Shown piece by piece: positions 1-7,126 of a stretch of DNA of 20,926 nucleotides. Under the pieces are notes generated by a model. The model was given only the letters and a program-made list of their open reading frames with translations. It had not been told where the DNA came from and did no database searches. This stretch comes from Cacconaster sp045641345 (GTDB lineage Bacteria > Bacteroidota > Bacteroidia > Bacteroidales > UBA932), in assembly GCA_045641345.1 (NCBI GenBank), contig JAZUGR010000002.1:1-20926 (forward strand). Direction: 5' to 3'. Positions within the stretch are counted from its first letter, which is position 1; each line of letters starts with the position of its first letter. The position numbers and the translations under genes are program-made.

Positions 1-100
1 CGTGTTTGCCAATCCCCGCAGCTTTTCGCAGCTTACCGCGTCCTTCTTCGCCTGTGGAAGCCAAGGCATCCTCCGTTCGCTCTTTCTTCCTTCGTCTTGA
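1..100 (-). rRNA. 23S ribosomal RNA, 5' end (partial)
   Basis: Read on the minus strand, this stretch contains the conserved start of bacterial 23S rRNA. The block GGATGCCTTGGC lies at about 60-71, followed by the AGGCGAAGAAGGACG-type block and GGTAAGCTGCG. In E. coli 23S the GGATGCC block begins about 25 nt after the mature 5' end, which places the 5' end here near 96-100. The gene runs off the left edge, so only about 100 nt are visible. Upstream there is a leader and a promoter instead of a 16S-tRNA spacer, and the divergent pepT begins at 353. The identity rests on motif recognition and position; the exact 5' end is approximate. Confidence 0.88.
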
Positions 101-201
101 ATCATTCTTGAAATTGTAGTCCCTCATTAAAAAACAGAAAATCTCTACTCTCTAATTCCAGACTATTCTTTTGCTTACAGTTTTTTACCTCGTTATCTCT
201 C

Positions 202-218
202 TCAATACTTCAATGAAC
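202..218 (-). promoter_or_regulatory. boxA-like antitermination motif in 23S leader
   Basis: Minus-strand sequence GTTCATTGAAGTATTGA closely resembles the GTTCTTTGA-type motif that Bacteroidota rRNA leaders and spacers carry upstream of 16S and 23S genes, probably their boxA-like antitermination signal. It lies between the promoter at 265-295 and the 23S 5' end. The match is by eye, and the role is inferred from known rRNA leaders. Confidence 0.5.
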
Positions 219-264
219 TAACCGCTTCGCGCTGCAAAACCGCAGGTCTTTCCGAAACGGGCTG

Positions 265-295
265 CAAAGGTAAGTAACTTTTTTCTATTTCCAAA
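265..295 (-). promoter_or_regulatory. Bacteroidota sigma-type promoter for 23S rRNA
   Basis: On the minus strand there is a -33 element TTTG (292-295), a 19-nt spacer and a -7 element TACCTTTG (265-272). This is an exact fit to the Bacteroidota primary-sigma consensus TTTG-N19-TAnnTTTG. Transcription would start near 258-260, giving a leader of about 160 nt before the 23S 5' end. No open reading frame or tRNA lies between, so the promoter most simply drives the 23S gene directly. Confidence 0.78.
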
Positions 296-352
296 TTTTT
301 TTCACAATTTTGTGTAGGTATTTTTACCGCCTGATTCTTACACCTATTATAT

Positions 353-1573
353 ATGGGCGATATCCTCGACAGATTCCTCAGATACATAGCCATTGACACG
401 AGATCCGATGAAGGGAGCCCGTCACAACCCTCTGCGAAGGGGGAGCTGAAACTTTCCTCCCTGCTTGCAGACGAACTCAGGGAAATGGGTCTGGACGACG
501 TCATCCTCGACGAATACGGCTACGTGATGGCGACCCTCCCAGCTTCGCAAGGGTGCGGCAACTGGCCTGTGATAGGATTCCTGGCCCACGTGGACACATC
601 CCCGGATGCTCCGGGAGCCTGCCTGAAGCCACAGATAGTAAGCAACTACGACGGAGGCGATATTCCGCTCAGGGGAGTGAGGGGCCTTGTGCTGAGTCCG
701 AAGGATTTCCCCGAGATGCTCCGTTACAAGGGCCTGACACTGATAACCACAGACGGCACAACCCTTCTGGGAGCCGACGACAAAGCCGGTGTAGCGGAAA
801 TAATGTATGCGGTGGAGTATCTGCTGAACCATCCCGGAATCAAACACGGCCCGGTAAGGATAGGGTTCACCCCCGACGAGGAGATAGGTCGCGGCGTCGA
901 TGCCTTCGACGTGAAGCGTTTCGGGGCCGACTATGCCTATACCGTTGACGGGGGCGAAATCGGCGAGCTGGAATTCGAAAACTTCAATGCAGCAAGCGCA
1001 AAGGTATCCATCCGCGGGCGCAACGTCCACCCGGGATATGCCAAGGGCAAGATGATCAACGCCATAAGCGTGGCCGAGGAGTTCGATTTGCTGCTCCCTC
1101 ACCTGGAAAGGCCGGAGTACACTTCGGGCTACGAAGGATTCTTCCACCTTGTGGCAATGAGCGGAACCGTGGAGAACGCATCCCTTTCCTACATAGTTAG
1201 GGATCACGACAAGGATATGTTCACCCGCCGGAAGGCCGCGATGCAGAACGTTGCGGACAAGATAAATTCACGTTACGGCGAGGGCACGGCCACTCTGGTA
1301 ATGAAGGACCAGTACTACAATATGCGCGAGGCTGTGGAGCCCCACTACCATATTGTGGAAAAGGCGATTGAGGCGATGAAGATGGCGGGAATCAAGCCCA
1401 AGGTGCAACCCATCCGCGGCGGCACCGACGGGGCAAAACTCTCATTCATGGGGCTTCCGTGCCCGAATATCTTTGCCGGAGGGCTCAATTTTCACGGAAA
1501 AATGGAGTTCATACCGCTCGAAAGCATGGAAAAAGCGGCCGAGGTCATCATAAATCTCGTAAAAAGTAGCTGA
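353..1573 (+). CDS. pepT: Peptidase T (tripeptide aminopeptidase), M20 family
   Basis: This 406-residue protein matches peptidase T, a cytosolic di-zinc aminopeptidase that removes the N-terminal residue from tripeptides. Its length is right for the family. Visible zinc and catalytic residues in order are H79 and D81 in AHVDTSPD, D142 in GADDKAG, E176-E177 in TPDEEIGRG, D199 in TVDGGEIG, and H381 in NFHGKMEF. The dimerisation-region motif RNVHPGYAKG lies at about 223-232. The chosen ATG gives the family-typical start with MGDILDRF and fills the ORF. There is no Shine-Dalgarno sequence, as usual in Bacteroidota. The gene stands alone, divergent from the 23S promoter and followed by a separately promoted lipoprotein gene. 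I saw no convincing promoter of its own; a weak -7-like TATTTTTA at 319-326 is the best candidate. Confidence 0.96.
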   Translation: MGDILDRFLRYIAIDTRSDEGSPSQPSAKGELKLSSLLADELREMGLDDVILDEYGYVMATLPASQGCGNWPVIGFLAHVDTSPDAPGACLKPQIVSNYDGGDIPLRGVRGLVLSPKDFPEMLRYKGLTLITTDGTTLLGADDKAGVAEIMYAVEYLLNHPGIKHGPVRIGFTPDEEIGRGVDAFDVKRFGADYAYTVDGGEIGELEFENFNAASAKVSIRGRNVHPGYAKGKMINAISVAEEFDLLLPHLERPEYTSGYEGFFHLVAMSGTVENASLSYIVRDHDKDMFTRRKAAMQNVADKINSRYGEGTATLVMKDQYYNMREAVEPHYHIVEKAIEAMKMAGIKPKVQPIRGGTDGAKLSFMGLPCPNIFAGGLNFHGKMEFIPLESMEKAAEVIINLVKSS

Positions 1574-1583
1574 AAACGAAGAA

Positions 1584-1619
1584 TTATGATACATAATTAA
1601 AACAAATGTTATACCTTTG
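1584..1619 (+). promoter_or_regulatory. Promoter of the small lipoprotein gene
   Basis: A perfect -7 element TACCTTTG lies at 1612-1619, followed by C. The upstream -33 element is poor: TTATG at 1584-1588 sits about 23 nt away, which is longer than the usual 19-21. The start of transcription would be near 1626, leaving a leader of about 29 nt before the ATG at 1655. The -7 octamer plus following C is identical to those of the 23S and tRNA promoters in this window. Confidence 0.65.
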
Positions 1620-1654
1620 CCGAGTGATTATCAATTAAATTAATTTAATCAATC

Positions 1655-1888
1655 ATGAAAAAACTTACACTTGTCGCTTTCGTAGCATGCTTGTCTATCC
1701 TTGCTGTTTCCTGCAAGAACCAGCCTAAGGAAGAAGCTACAGAACCTGCAGCTGTTGAAGAAGTTGCAGCTCCCGCAGAAGAAGTTACTCCCGCTGACGC
1801 CGTAGAGGCTGTAGAGGGCGCAGCTGCTGCTGTTGAAACCGCTGCACAGACTGTTGAAACAGTTGCTACAGAGGTAGTTGCAAAATAA
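1655..1888 (+). CDS. Small Ala/Glu/Val-rich lipoprotein of unknown function
   Basis: This 77-residue protein has a lysine-starting hydrophobic signal segment ending in LAVSC, so Cys20 is the probable lipidation site (signal peptidase II). The mature part, about 58 residues, is low in complexity: repeats of Val, Glu and Ala such as VEEVAAPAEEV and AAVETAAQTVETVATEV, with no aromatic residues. It is acidic and could form a helix or coil. It has its own promoter (-7 at 1612-1619) and a strong intrinsic terminator (1919-1958), so it forms a single-gene transcript. I recognise no domain. It may be an abundant small envelope lipoprotein, but that is only inferred from the composition and the strong signals around it. 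Confidence 0.8.
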   Translation: MKKLTLVAFVACLSILAVSCKNQPKEEATEPAAVEEVAAPAEEVTPADAVEAVEGAAAAVETAAQTVETVATEVVAK

Positions 1889-1904
1889 CTATTTGTATAA
1901 ATAG
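1889..1904. terminator. Weak AT-rich bidirectional hairpin at the stop-stop junction
   Basis: A perfect 6-bp inverted repeat CTATTT/AAATAG with a 4-nt loop starts on the first base after the lipoprotein stop and contains the namZ stop codon. It is followed by TATTTTAC on the plus strand and TTATTTTG on the minus strand. The stem is only A/T apart from its closing pair, so any terminator activity would be weak. It is the only candidate seen for ending the namZ operon. Confidence 0.3.
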
Positions 1905-3154
1905 TATTTTACACTAAGCTGGCGGAAGGATGATTCATCTTTCCGCCAGTATTCTTTTATGTCCTCGAAGCAATGGCGGAGACCGAAATCCTTTCTGATG
2001 CGGGTGGATCCCATACAAAGGTCGAACATACGGTACTTGCGCCCTTCAACGCCCATTGCAGGATGTGAAGGATACATCCCCACGGCGGTCTGAACCAGAT
2101 AGAAGCCTATCTCGGTAAGCCGCACCTTGTCGTAGTCGGTGATGTGTATCTGGACGCCCCCTATCTGCATATCCTTGCGCGAGCCGTAGAACGGCTTGAG
2201 AAAAATCGGTCTGAAACTGACTCCCGGCAGGTTGAGCGCATTCATATGGCGGGCGAACAGGTCGGGGTCTGAAATCCATTCCGAAGCGAACAGCTTGAAC
2301 GGCAGAGTATATCCCACACCTATGCACACATAGCCCGACAACTCTCCTATGAAACCGGTAATGGGATAGAACAATGCCGAGGAAGCCTCCGGAACGTGGG
2401 GTGATGTGGGAACCCACGGAAGACCGGTGTCGTCAAAGGTCATATTCCTCTCCCATCCCTCCATCGGAATCACGGTCAGTTTGCAGCGTGCCGCCGAAGG
2501 AGCATCATTGAGCATCATTGCCAGTTCACCCACCGTAAGCCCGTATATGTAGGGTATTGGGTACTGGCTGATGAAGGAACGGCAACCGTCTTCCACGATG
2601 CATCCCTCGACTTTCTCTCCGCCAAGCGGATTGGGACGGTCGAGTACCATAACCTCCACCCCGGCCTGGGCGCAGGCTTCCATTACGAGGCCGAGCGAAC
2701 TGATGAAGGTATAAGAGCGGCATCCCACATCCTGAATGTCATATACCATCACGTCGATTCCCGAGAGCATCTGAGGAGTGGGCTTGCGTGTGCCGCCGTA
2801 CAGGGAATGCACTTTCAGCCCGGTGAGGCGGTCGCGGCCTTCCGACACCTTGTCGCCGGCATAAACGTCGCCCCTCACTCCGTGTTCGGGAGCGAACAGG
2901 GCCACCAGATTCACCTCCGGAGCGGTATAGAGAATGTCTATCGTCGACCTCAGGCGGCTGTCAACCCCTGTGGGATTGGTCAGAAGACCGACCCTCTTAC
3001 CCTTGAGATGGGCAAAATGGCTGTCGCGAAGCACCTCTATCCCGGGCTTGACCCTCGGGGCAGCCCAGGAGGGAGCGGGGATGAGAAACGATACAAGAAC
3101 AACTAACAGCGCCGCCGCGCAAGCAAGGTTACGATTATGGTTACCGTACAACAT
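1889..3154 (-). CDS. namZ: Exo-beta-N-acetylmuramidase NamZ-like protein (DUF1343)
   Basis: This 421-residue protein belongs to the DUF1343/NamZ family, whose characterised members cleave MurNAc from the non-reducing end of peptidoglycan fragments. Family hallmarks are LLTNPTGVD (about 57-65), LFAPEHGVRGD with the conserved Glu in PEHG, DVMVYDIQDVGCRSYTFISS, and LDRPNPLGG. A hydrophobic N-terminus ending PAPSWA predicts export with cleavage near residue 31, so it should be periplasmic. The start overlaps the upstream permease gene by 52 nt; a later start would destroy the signal peptide, so I keep it. The stop directly abuts the stop of the convergent lipoprotein gene. It is the last gene of the nine-gene run and sits next to an AmpG-like permease and a SpoIID-like protein, a context that fits MurNAc salvage. 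Confidence 0.9.
   Translation of the reverse strand: MLYGNHNRNLACAAALLVVLVSFLIPAPSWAAPRVKPGIEVLRDSHFAHLKGKRVGLLTNPTGVDSRLRSTIDILYTAPEVNLVALFAPEHGVRGDVYAGDKVSEGRDRLTGLKVHSLYGGTRKPTPQMLSGIDVMVYDIQDVGCRSYTFISSLGLVMEACAQAGVEVMVLDRPNPLGGEKVEGCIVEDGCRSFISQYPIPYIYGLTVGELAMMLNDAPSAARCKLTVIPMEGWERNMTFDDTGLPWVPTSPHVPEASSALFYPITGFIGELSGYVCIGVGYTLPFKLFASEWISDPDLFARHMNALNLPGVSFRPIFLKPFYGSRKDMQIGGVQIHITDYDKVRLTEIGFYLVQTAVGMYPSHPAMGVEGRKYRMFDLCMGSTRIRKDFGLRHCFEDIKEYWRKDESSFRQLSVKYYLYK
1919..1958 (+). terminator. Intrinsic terminator of the lipoprotein gene, inside namZ
   Basis: CTGGCGGAA (1919-1927) pairs perfectly with TTCCGCCAG (1941-1949). Four more pairs including one G-U extend the stem to 13 bp around the loop GATTC. 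TATTCTTTT follows on the plus strand. This is a strong rho-independent terminator 30 nt after the lipoprotein stop, lying wholly within the last codons of the convergent namZ gene. No T-tract follows it in the minus direction. Confidence 0.85.
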
Positions 3155-4410
3155 ATCATTACAAGAGTAAAGAATCCTTTATATCCGAGAGCCTCCTGGG
3201 CATATCCGGCCACCGCGCCGGGCAGTTTCATCGACAAGGCCATGAATCCCGTGCAGATGGCATAGTGCGAGGTCTTGAGCTCTCCGTCGGCAAATTTCAT
3301 CATATACATCATATATGCCGTGAAGCCGTATCCGTACCCGAACTGGTCGAGCACGATGAAGGCACCTATGAGCCAGAGCGACGAAGGCTGGAGAATGGCC
3401 ATTATCAGATACACCGCGCAGGGCAGCGCAAGGGCGAGGGCCATCGGCACAAAACACCTGCGCAGACCGCGACGCGAAAGGTCCACTCCGCCGAGAATCC
3501 CTCCGAAGAGAAGTGCGATGACCCCGAAAGTGCCATACAGTGTACCGAAGGCTTCTTTTCCCAGGTCAAGCCCGCCACAGGAGAGAGGATCGCTGAAGAA
3601 CGGATAGAGAAGTGTCACCGAAAGAGCTTCGGGAAGCCTGTAAAGCAGCATGAACAGCAACGCCACGACTATGCCCGGTTTCTTGAAGAAAGAGACGAAA
3701 GCCCCCACGAAGCAGCGCATCACTCCGGCGGCGCTTTTGCCGGAGGCAAGAGCATCCTCCTTCGGAGAGGGCAGTGAAACAATGTGGTGAAGCGCAAGGG
3801 CAGCAATGATCAGGGATGACATTACAAGTGTAAGGCGCCATGCCATCGGCACATCCCCCGTGCGGCGCTCGAGGATCCCGGCCAGGACAACCAGCACCCC
3901 CTGGCCGAAGACCATTCCGATACGGTAGAAGGTGTTTCTGATTCCCACGAACAATGCCTGACGCTTCTCCTCGAGAGCCATCATATAGAATCCGTCGGCC
4001 GATATGTCGTGTGTCGCCGATGCGAACGCCACGATGGTGAACAGCATCAGCGTTACGGTGAAGGCGCTCACCGGAAGGCCTCCGGAGGCGATTTGCGCGG
4101 CATCGGGGCGGGGAAGCGTCAATGCGATGAGCAGCACCGAAAAGGCCATCACAAGTTGGGTTACGGCGATCCACCATCTCTTGCTGCGGAATATGTCGAC
4201 AAACGGACTCCAGAGCGGCTTGACGACCCACGGCAGACCAATCAGGCTGGCGAGCAGGGCAAGTGTGCCGTTGTCCATCCCCATATCCTTGAACACTATC
4301 ACCGATATGGTATTGACCAGAAAATAAGGTATCCCCTCTATGAAATACAGGGTAGGTATCCATCTCCAGGGGGATACGTTGCCGGAAGCTCTGTCGGGAA
4401 TCAGTTTCAT
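3103..4410 (-). CDS. AmpG-like MFS permease (muropeptide/MurNAc uptake candidate)
   Basis: This roughly 435-residue polytopic membrane protein has about 12 hydrophobic segments and an MFS-type pattern. It resembles the AmpG family: near the start WIPTLYFIEGIPYFLVNTI, then DMGMDNGTLALLASLIGLPWVVKPLWSP, and later ATHDISADGFY. AmpG proteins import muropeptides, and a related Tannerella permease carries MurNAc. The ATG at 4410 overlaps the stop of the upstream SpoIID-like gene by 4 nt (ATGA). A longer reading frame upstream has a non-hydrophobic, Arg-rich leader lying inside that gene and was rejected. The 3' end overlaps namZ by 52 nt. The position between a SpoIID/LytB protein and NamZ supports cell-wall fragment uptake; the exact substrate is inferred. 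Confidence 0.85.
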   Translation of the reverse strand: MKLIPDRASGNVSPWRWIPTLYFIEGIPYFLVNTISVIVFKDMGMDNGTLALLASLIGLPWVVKPLWSPFVDIFRSKRWWIAVTQLVMAFSVLLIALTLPRPDAAQIASGGLPVSAFTVTLMLFTIVAFASATHDISADGFYMMALEEKRQALFVGIRNTFYRIGMVFGQGVLVVLAGILERRTGDVPMAWRLTLVMSSLIIAALALHHIVSLPSPKEDALASGKSAAGVMRCFVGAFVSFFKKPGIVVALLFMLLYRLPEALSVTLLYPFFSDPLSCGGLDLGKEAFGTLYGTFGVIALLFGGILGGVDLSRRGLRRCFVPMALALALPCAVYLIMAILQPSSLWLIGAFIVLDQFGYGYGFTAYMMYMMKFADGELKTSHYAICTGFMALSMKLPGAVAGYAQEALGYKGFFTLVMICCTVTIIVTLLARRRC

Positions 4411-5666
4411 ACGCCACAGGGTTTTATTTCCGCTCCCGGAAAATAGTGGTTGAGTATTTCGCGGTAGGAATATCCTCTCGAGCCCATTACGGCGGCGCCT
4501 ATCTGGCACAGCCCCACGCCGTGGCCCCATCCCCGGCCCTCGAGTACGATGGAATCCCCATCATACGAAATCTCAAAGGCCGAACTTTTGAGATGGCTCT
4601 CCGACAACCATTTGCGGATGGTAAGTTCCTTGCCCACCGTCATTGTCCTTGCGGAGCCCGTTATCCTGAGGAGACTTATGCGGCCCGAAGCCCCGCGCCC
4701 GAGTGGTTCGAGAGCAGTTATGCTGTCACCGAAATCGATGCCGCTGCGACGGCGGATGACGTCTGCCATCTCCCTTCTGCCATAGGCCACCCTCCACTTG
4801 AAGAAATCCCTGGTTTCGAGGTCATAATCGTTGAGTACCTGCCTCAGTACGGACTCATCGCTGCAGGAGCAGAAGGGCTCCCCTCCGGAGGTGGGAGTAT
4901 CCTCGACAGGAGAGAGATAGGGATAGTCTTCGTCCCCCCAGCAGGTCGAGAATCTTTCGGTAACGCCTCCGCAGCATTTGGAGAAACGGGCATCGCATAT
5001 CTGCCCACCGTAAAGCAGCACCTCACCGGCAGTGGAAGCCACGGCGCTGTCTGCGACAGGGTTGCATTTCCCTTTCGGAATACCCTGATAGCGCTGGCAG
5101 TGGTCGTCGGCACACACGTCGAACCGGCTGTGGTCGTCACGGTCCTGCCATCTTATGATACAGTCGTCGGTTTCGGTAAAAGAGCGCCCGCCACCATTGT
5201 CTTTCCCTTTCAGGGATATCTGCTTCAGGAGCCACGAGCGGGAGATGACGGCATGCGCCTTGAGAAATTCGAGGGAGGCGGTGGCCTTCATTTCCGAAGA
5301 GATTACGCTGCGCAGATAATCTTCCACTCCGATTACGTTGACGGCAGTCAGCACCGTCCCGTCTGTGATTATCTTCAGGGAACCTGCGAAACTCTGCCGG
5401 CGGAGCCTCTCCCAATGGAAGCCGATTCCTATCTTCACGTCTTCCAGAGTGAATGCCGCCGGAGCGAAGACATCACCGCCGCAGGGAGTCTCACTTGCGA
5501 ATTCCAATTCGTCGTACAGGCGGCCGTCGAACAATATGCGCCCGTCAACCAATCCGGCACTCAGGCGGCCCGAACAGCGGCGGCCGTCGAAGATGCACTC
5601 CGAAAGGAGCGTGAACCTTATTTCGGCTGCAGAGAGTATCCCGACTTCTATTAGGCGTCCTTTCAT
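4407..5666 (-). CDS. SpoIID/LytB-domain protein without signal peptide
   Basis: This 419-residue protein has the SpoIID/LytB pattern. YLRSVISSEM (117-126) carries E125, which aligns with the catalytic Glu of SpoIID lytic transglycosylases. It is followed by AHAVISRSWLL (137-147), RYQGIP (192-197) and FSKCCGGVTE (228-237), and ends with GRGWGHGVGLCQIGA. Family members act on peptidoglycan glycan strands. Several cysteines (185, 190, 201, 231, 232, 242, 266, 268) could bind metal or form disulfides. There is no signal peptide or membrane segment, so as read the protein is cytosolic. The start shares one base with the glycosyltransferase stop (TGATG), which argues against an upstream start. The context is a peptidoglycan-salvage module. 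Confidence 0.85.
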   Translation of the reverse strand: MKGRLIEVGILSAAEIRFTLLSECIFDGRRCSGRLSAGLVDGRILFDGRLYDELEFASETPCGGDVFAPAAFTLEDVKIGIGFHWERLRRQSFAGSLKIITDGTVLTAVNVIGVEDYLRSVISSEMKATASLEFLKAHAVISRSWLLKQISLKGKDNGGGRSFTETDDCIIRWQDRDDHSRFDVCADDHCQRYQGIPKGKCNPVADSAVASTAGEVLLYGGQICDARFSKCCGGVTERFSTCWGDEDYPYLSPVEDTPTSGGEPFCSCSDESVLRQVLNDYDLETRDFFKWRVAYGRREMADVIRRRSGIDFGDSITALEPLGRGASGRISLLRITGSARTMTVGKELTIRKWLSESHLKSSAFEISYDGDSIVLEGRGWGHGVGLCQIGAAVMGSRGYSYREILNHYFPGAEIKPCGV

Positions 5667-7126
5667 CAGCGCCCTTCATTCATTGCAATCCTCGCCCGGA
5701 GTTCCCAGGTGCGGATGCGGTCTTTATAGAGGTTGTTGGCATTCACCTTCTCGGGCGAAAGGTCGGCATCGGAATTGCCGTCCCAGCGGCGGCAGTTATA
5801 TACCGGCTCATATATGCGGCCGACTCGGTATTCACGGCATATCCTCAACGCCACGGCATAATCCTCTCCATACCGCGTAGTGGGGAAATTGATCCGCCTT
5901 GCCAGCGGAACCCAGAATCCGCGCGGCGCGCCGAGACCGTTGATGCGCAAGGCGTTGTTGCGTCCGTTGTCGGGAGTCCACTCCCTATGGTCGATTATTC
6001 CGGGAGGCAGGGGGTTCATTTCGAAGTCGGTGATACGGTAGGTCCCCACCACCATCGCACAGCGTTCACGGCGGAAGGTGTCGACAAACTTCTGCACGGT
6101 GGAGGTATCGCTGTACACGTCGTCCGAATCAAGCTGTATGGCAAAACGGCCGCACTCGGGATGGTGCAGAGCCACGTTCCAGTTGCCACCTATCGCATGG
6201 AACGAAGGGTCCTGTGCAACATATATGAGTTTGTCGTCGGCAGCGGCGAAACGCCTTATCACGTCCACGCTGCCGTCGGTGGAGTTGTCGTCCACCACAA
6301 TCACGTTGTATTTGAAGTCGGTCTTCTGCGAAAGGGCCGACGCAATCGCATCACCTATCGTCTTTACCCGGTTGCGGCACGGAATCACGACGGAAGCCTC
6401 GCATCCGAAATCCCCCTCTTCCATATCAATGTCCTTGAACGACGGCTTGAGCCATCCTCCAATGGCCTTCAGGTGGGAGGTGCAGGCATCCTCCATCTCA
6501 ATCTGGCGGGCCCTGTTCCTGGGATCTACATAATCGAACTGCTTCTCCCCGCTCTTGCGCAGGTCGGAGAGGACGTCATAATAGAGATACTCGTTTATAT
6601 GCTCCAGCGGAGCTTTGCGCGATACCCGCAGGCGGAGGTCATACAGCCCGGCAAAGGCATATTCGCGGTCGGTCTCCTTGACAGCCTCGCGCAGCAGGTC
6701 GCTGCGGTAAAGGAGCAGTGAGCCGAAATCGAAATCATCGCGGAGCGACCCCGCCTGGTACGCTATCACCGGCGCGGCAACATCCTTCGAGCCTCTCCTG
6801 TTGAAGTGATCGGAGTAAACCATACCGGCTCCTGTATCTTCGGCCACCTGCATCATACGCTCGAGGGCATAGAGCACAAAATCAAGAGAGGTGTATTTTG
6901 TAAATATCAGCGAAAAGCGGCGGAGGGAGAGCGACGCGATCAGGCGCACCGTTGCGGTGGACTGAAGGCCGCTCACCTTGAGCACGTCGCACCCGAGCGC
7001 CTGCGAGGGTGCATAGTTACCTGCGGCAAGCAGGTATATCTCCCTTACAGGAGCCTGACGGCGGAGAGCCTCGACGGCAGGCCGCGCCTGCCCTTCACTT
7101 TCGAACGGAATAAAGCAACTTATCAT
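5666..7126 (-). CDS. Two-module family 2 glycosyltransferase
   Basis: This 486-residue protein has a clear GT2 catalytic module in its C-terminal half: ASVVIPCRNR (244-253), VIVVDDNSTDGS (275-286), the DXD-type metal motif QLDSDDVY (331-338), and GEDYAVALR (420-428), where the base is expected. The N-terminal half (1-230) also looks like a degenerate GT-A fold, opening MISCFIPFES and carrying GMVYSDHF (101-108), but it lacks a good nucleotide-binding signature. No signal peptide or TM segment is seen. The start at 7126 overlaps the serine hydrolase stop as ATGA; an upstream extension of the frame lies inside that gene and was rejected. Donor and acceptor are unknown. Its place beside SpoIID-like, AmpG-like and NamZ genes suggests a cell-envelope role. 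Confidence 0.85.
   Translation of the reverse strand: MISCFIPFESEGQARPAVEALRRQAPVREIYLLAAGNYAPSQALGCDVLKVSGLQSTATVRLIASLSLRRFSLIFTKYTSLDFVLYALERMMQVAEDTGAGMVYSDHFNRRGSKDVAAPVIAYQAGSLRDDFDFGSLLLYRSDLLREAVKETDREYAFAGLYDLRLRVSRKAPLEHINEYLYYDVLSDLRKSGEKQFDYVDPRNRARQIEMEDACTSHLKAIGGWLKPSFKDIDMEEGDFGCEASVVIPCRNRVKTIGDAIASALSQKTDFKYNVIVVDDNSTDGSVDVIRRFAAADDKLIYVAQDPSFHAIGGNWNVALHHPECGRFAIQLDSDDVYSDTSTVQKFVDTFRRERCAMVVGTYRITDFEMNPLPPGIIDHREWTPDNGRNNALRINGLGAPRGFWVPLARRINFPTTRYGEDYAVALRICREYRVGRIYEPVYNCRRWDGNSDADLSPEKVNANNLYKDRIRTWELRARIAMNEGR

Noticed and set aside
319..326. TATTTTTA as the pepT promoter -7 element
   Set aside because: It lacks the final G of TAnnTTTG and has no TTTG at the right distance upstream; too weak to list as a feature.
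202..504. Minus-strand reading frame between the 23S promoter and pepT
   Set aside because: It overlaps the start of pepT, crosses the 23S promoter, and its Ser-rich translation has no recognisable feature.
422..1207. Minus-strand reading frame inside pepT
   Set aside because: It is a shadow of pepT, which has all catalytic motifs in its own frame.
4411..4530. N-terminal extension of the AmpG-like permease
   Set aside because: It lies inside the SpoIID-like gene and is Arg-rich. The ATGA overlap at 4410 gives a natural start.
4446..5654. Long plus-strand reading frame (402 codons) opposite the SpoIID-like gene
   Set aside because: It mirrors a clearly recognised gene on the minus strand, has no recognisable domain and no promoter. 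GC-rich codon bias on the other strand explains the lack of stops.
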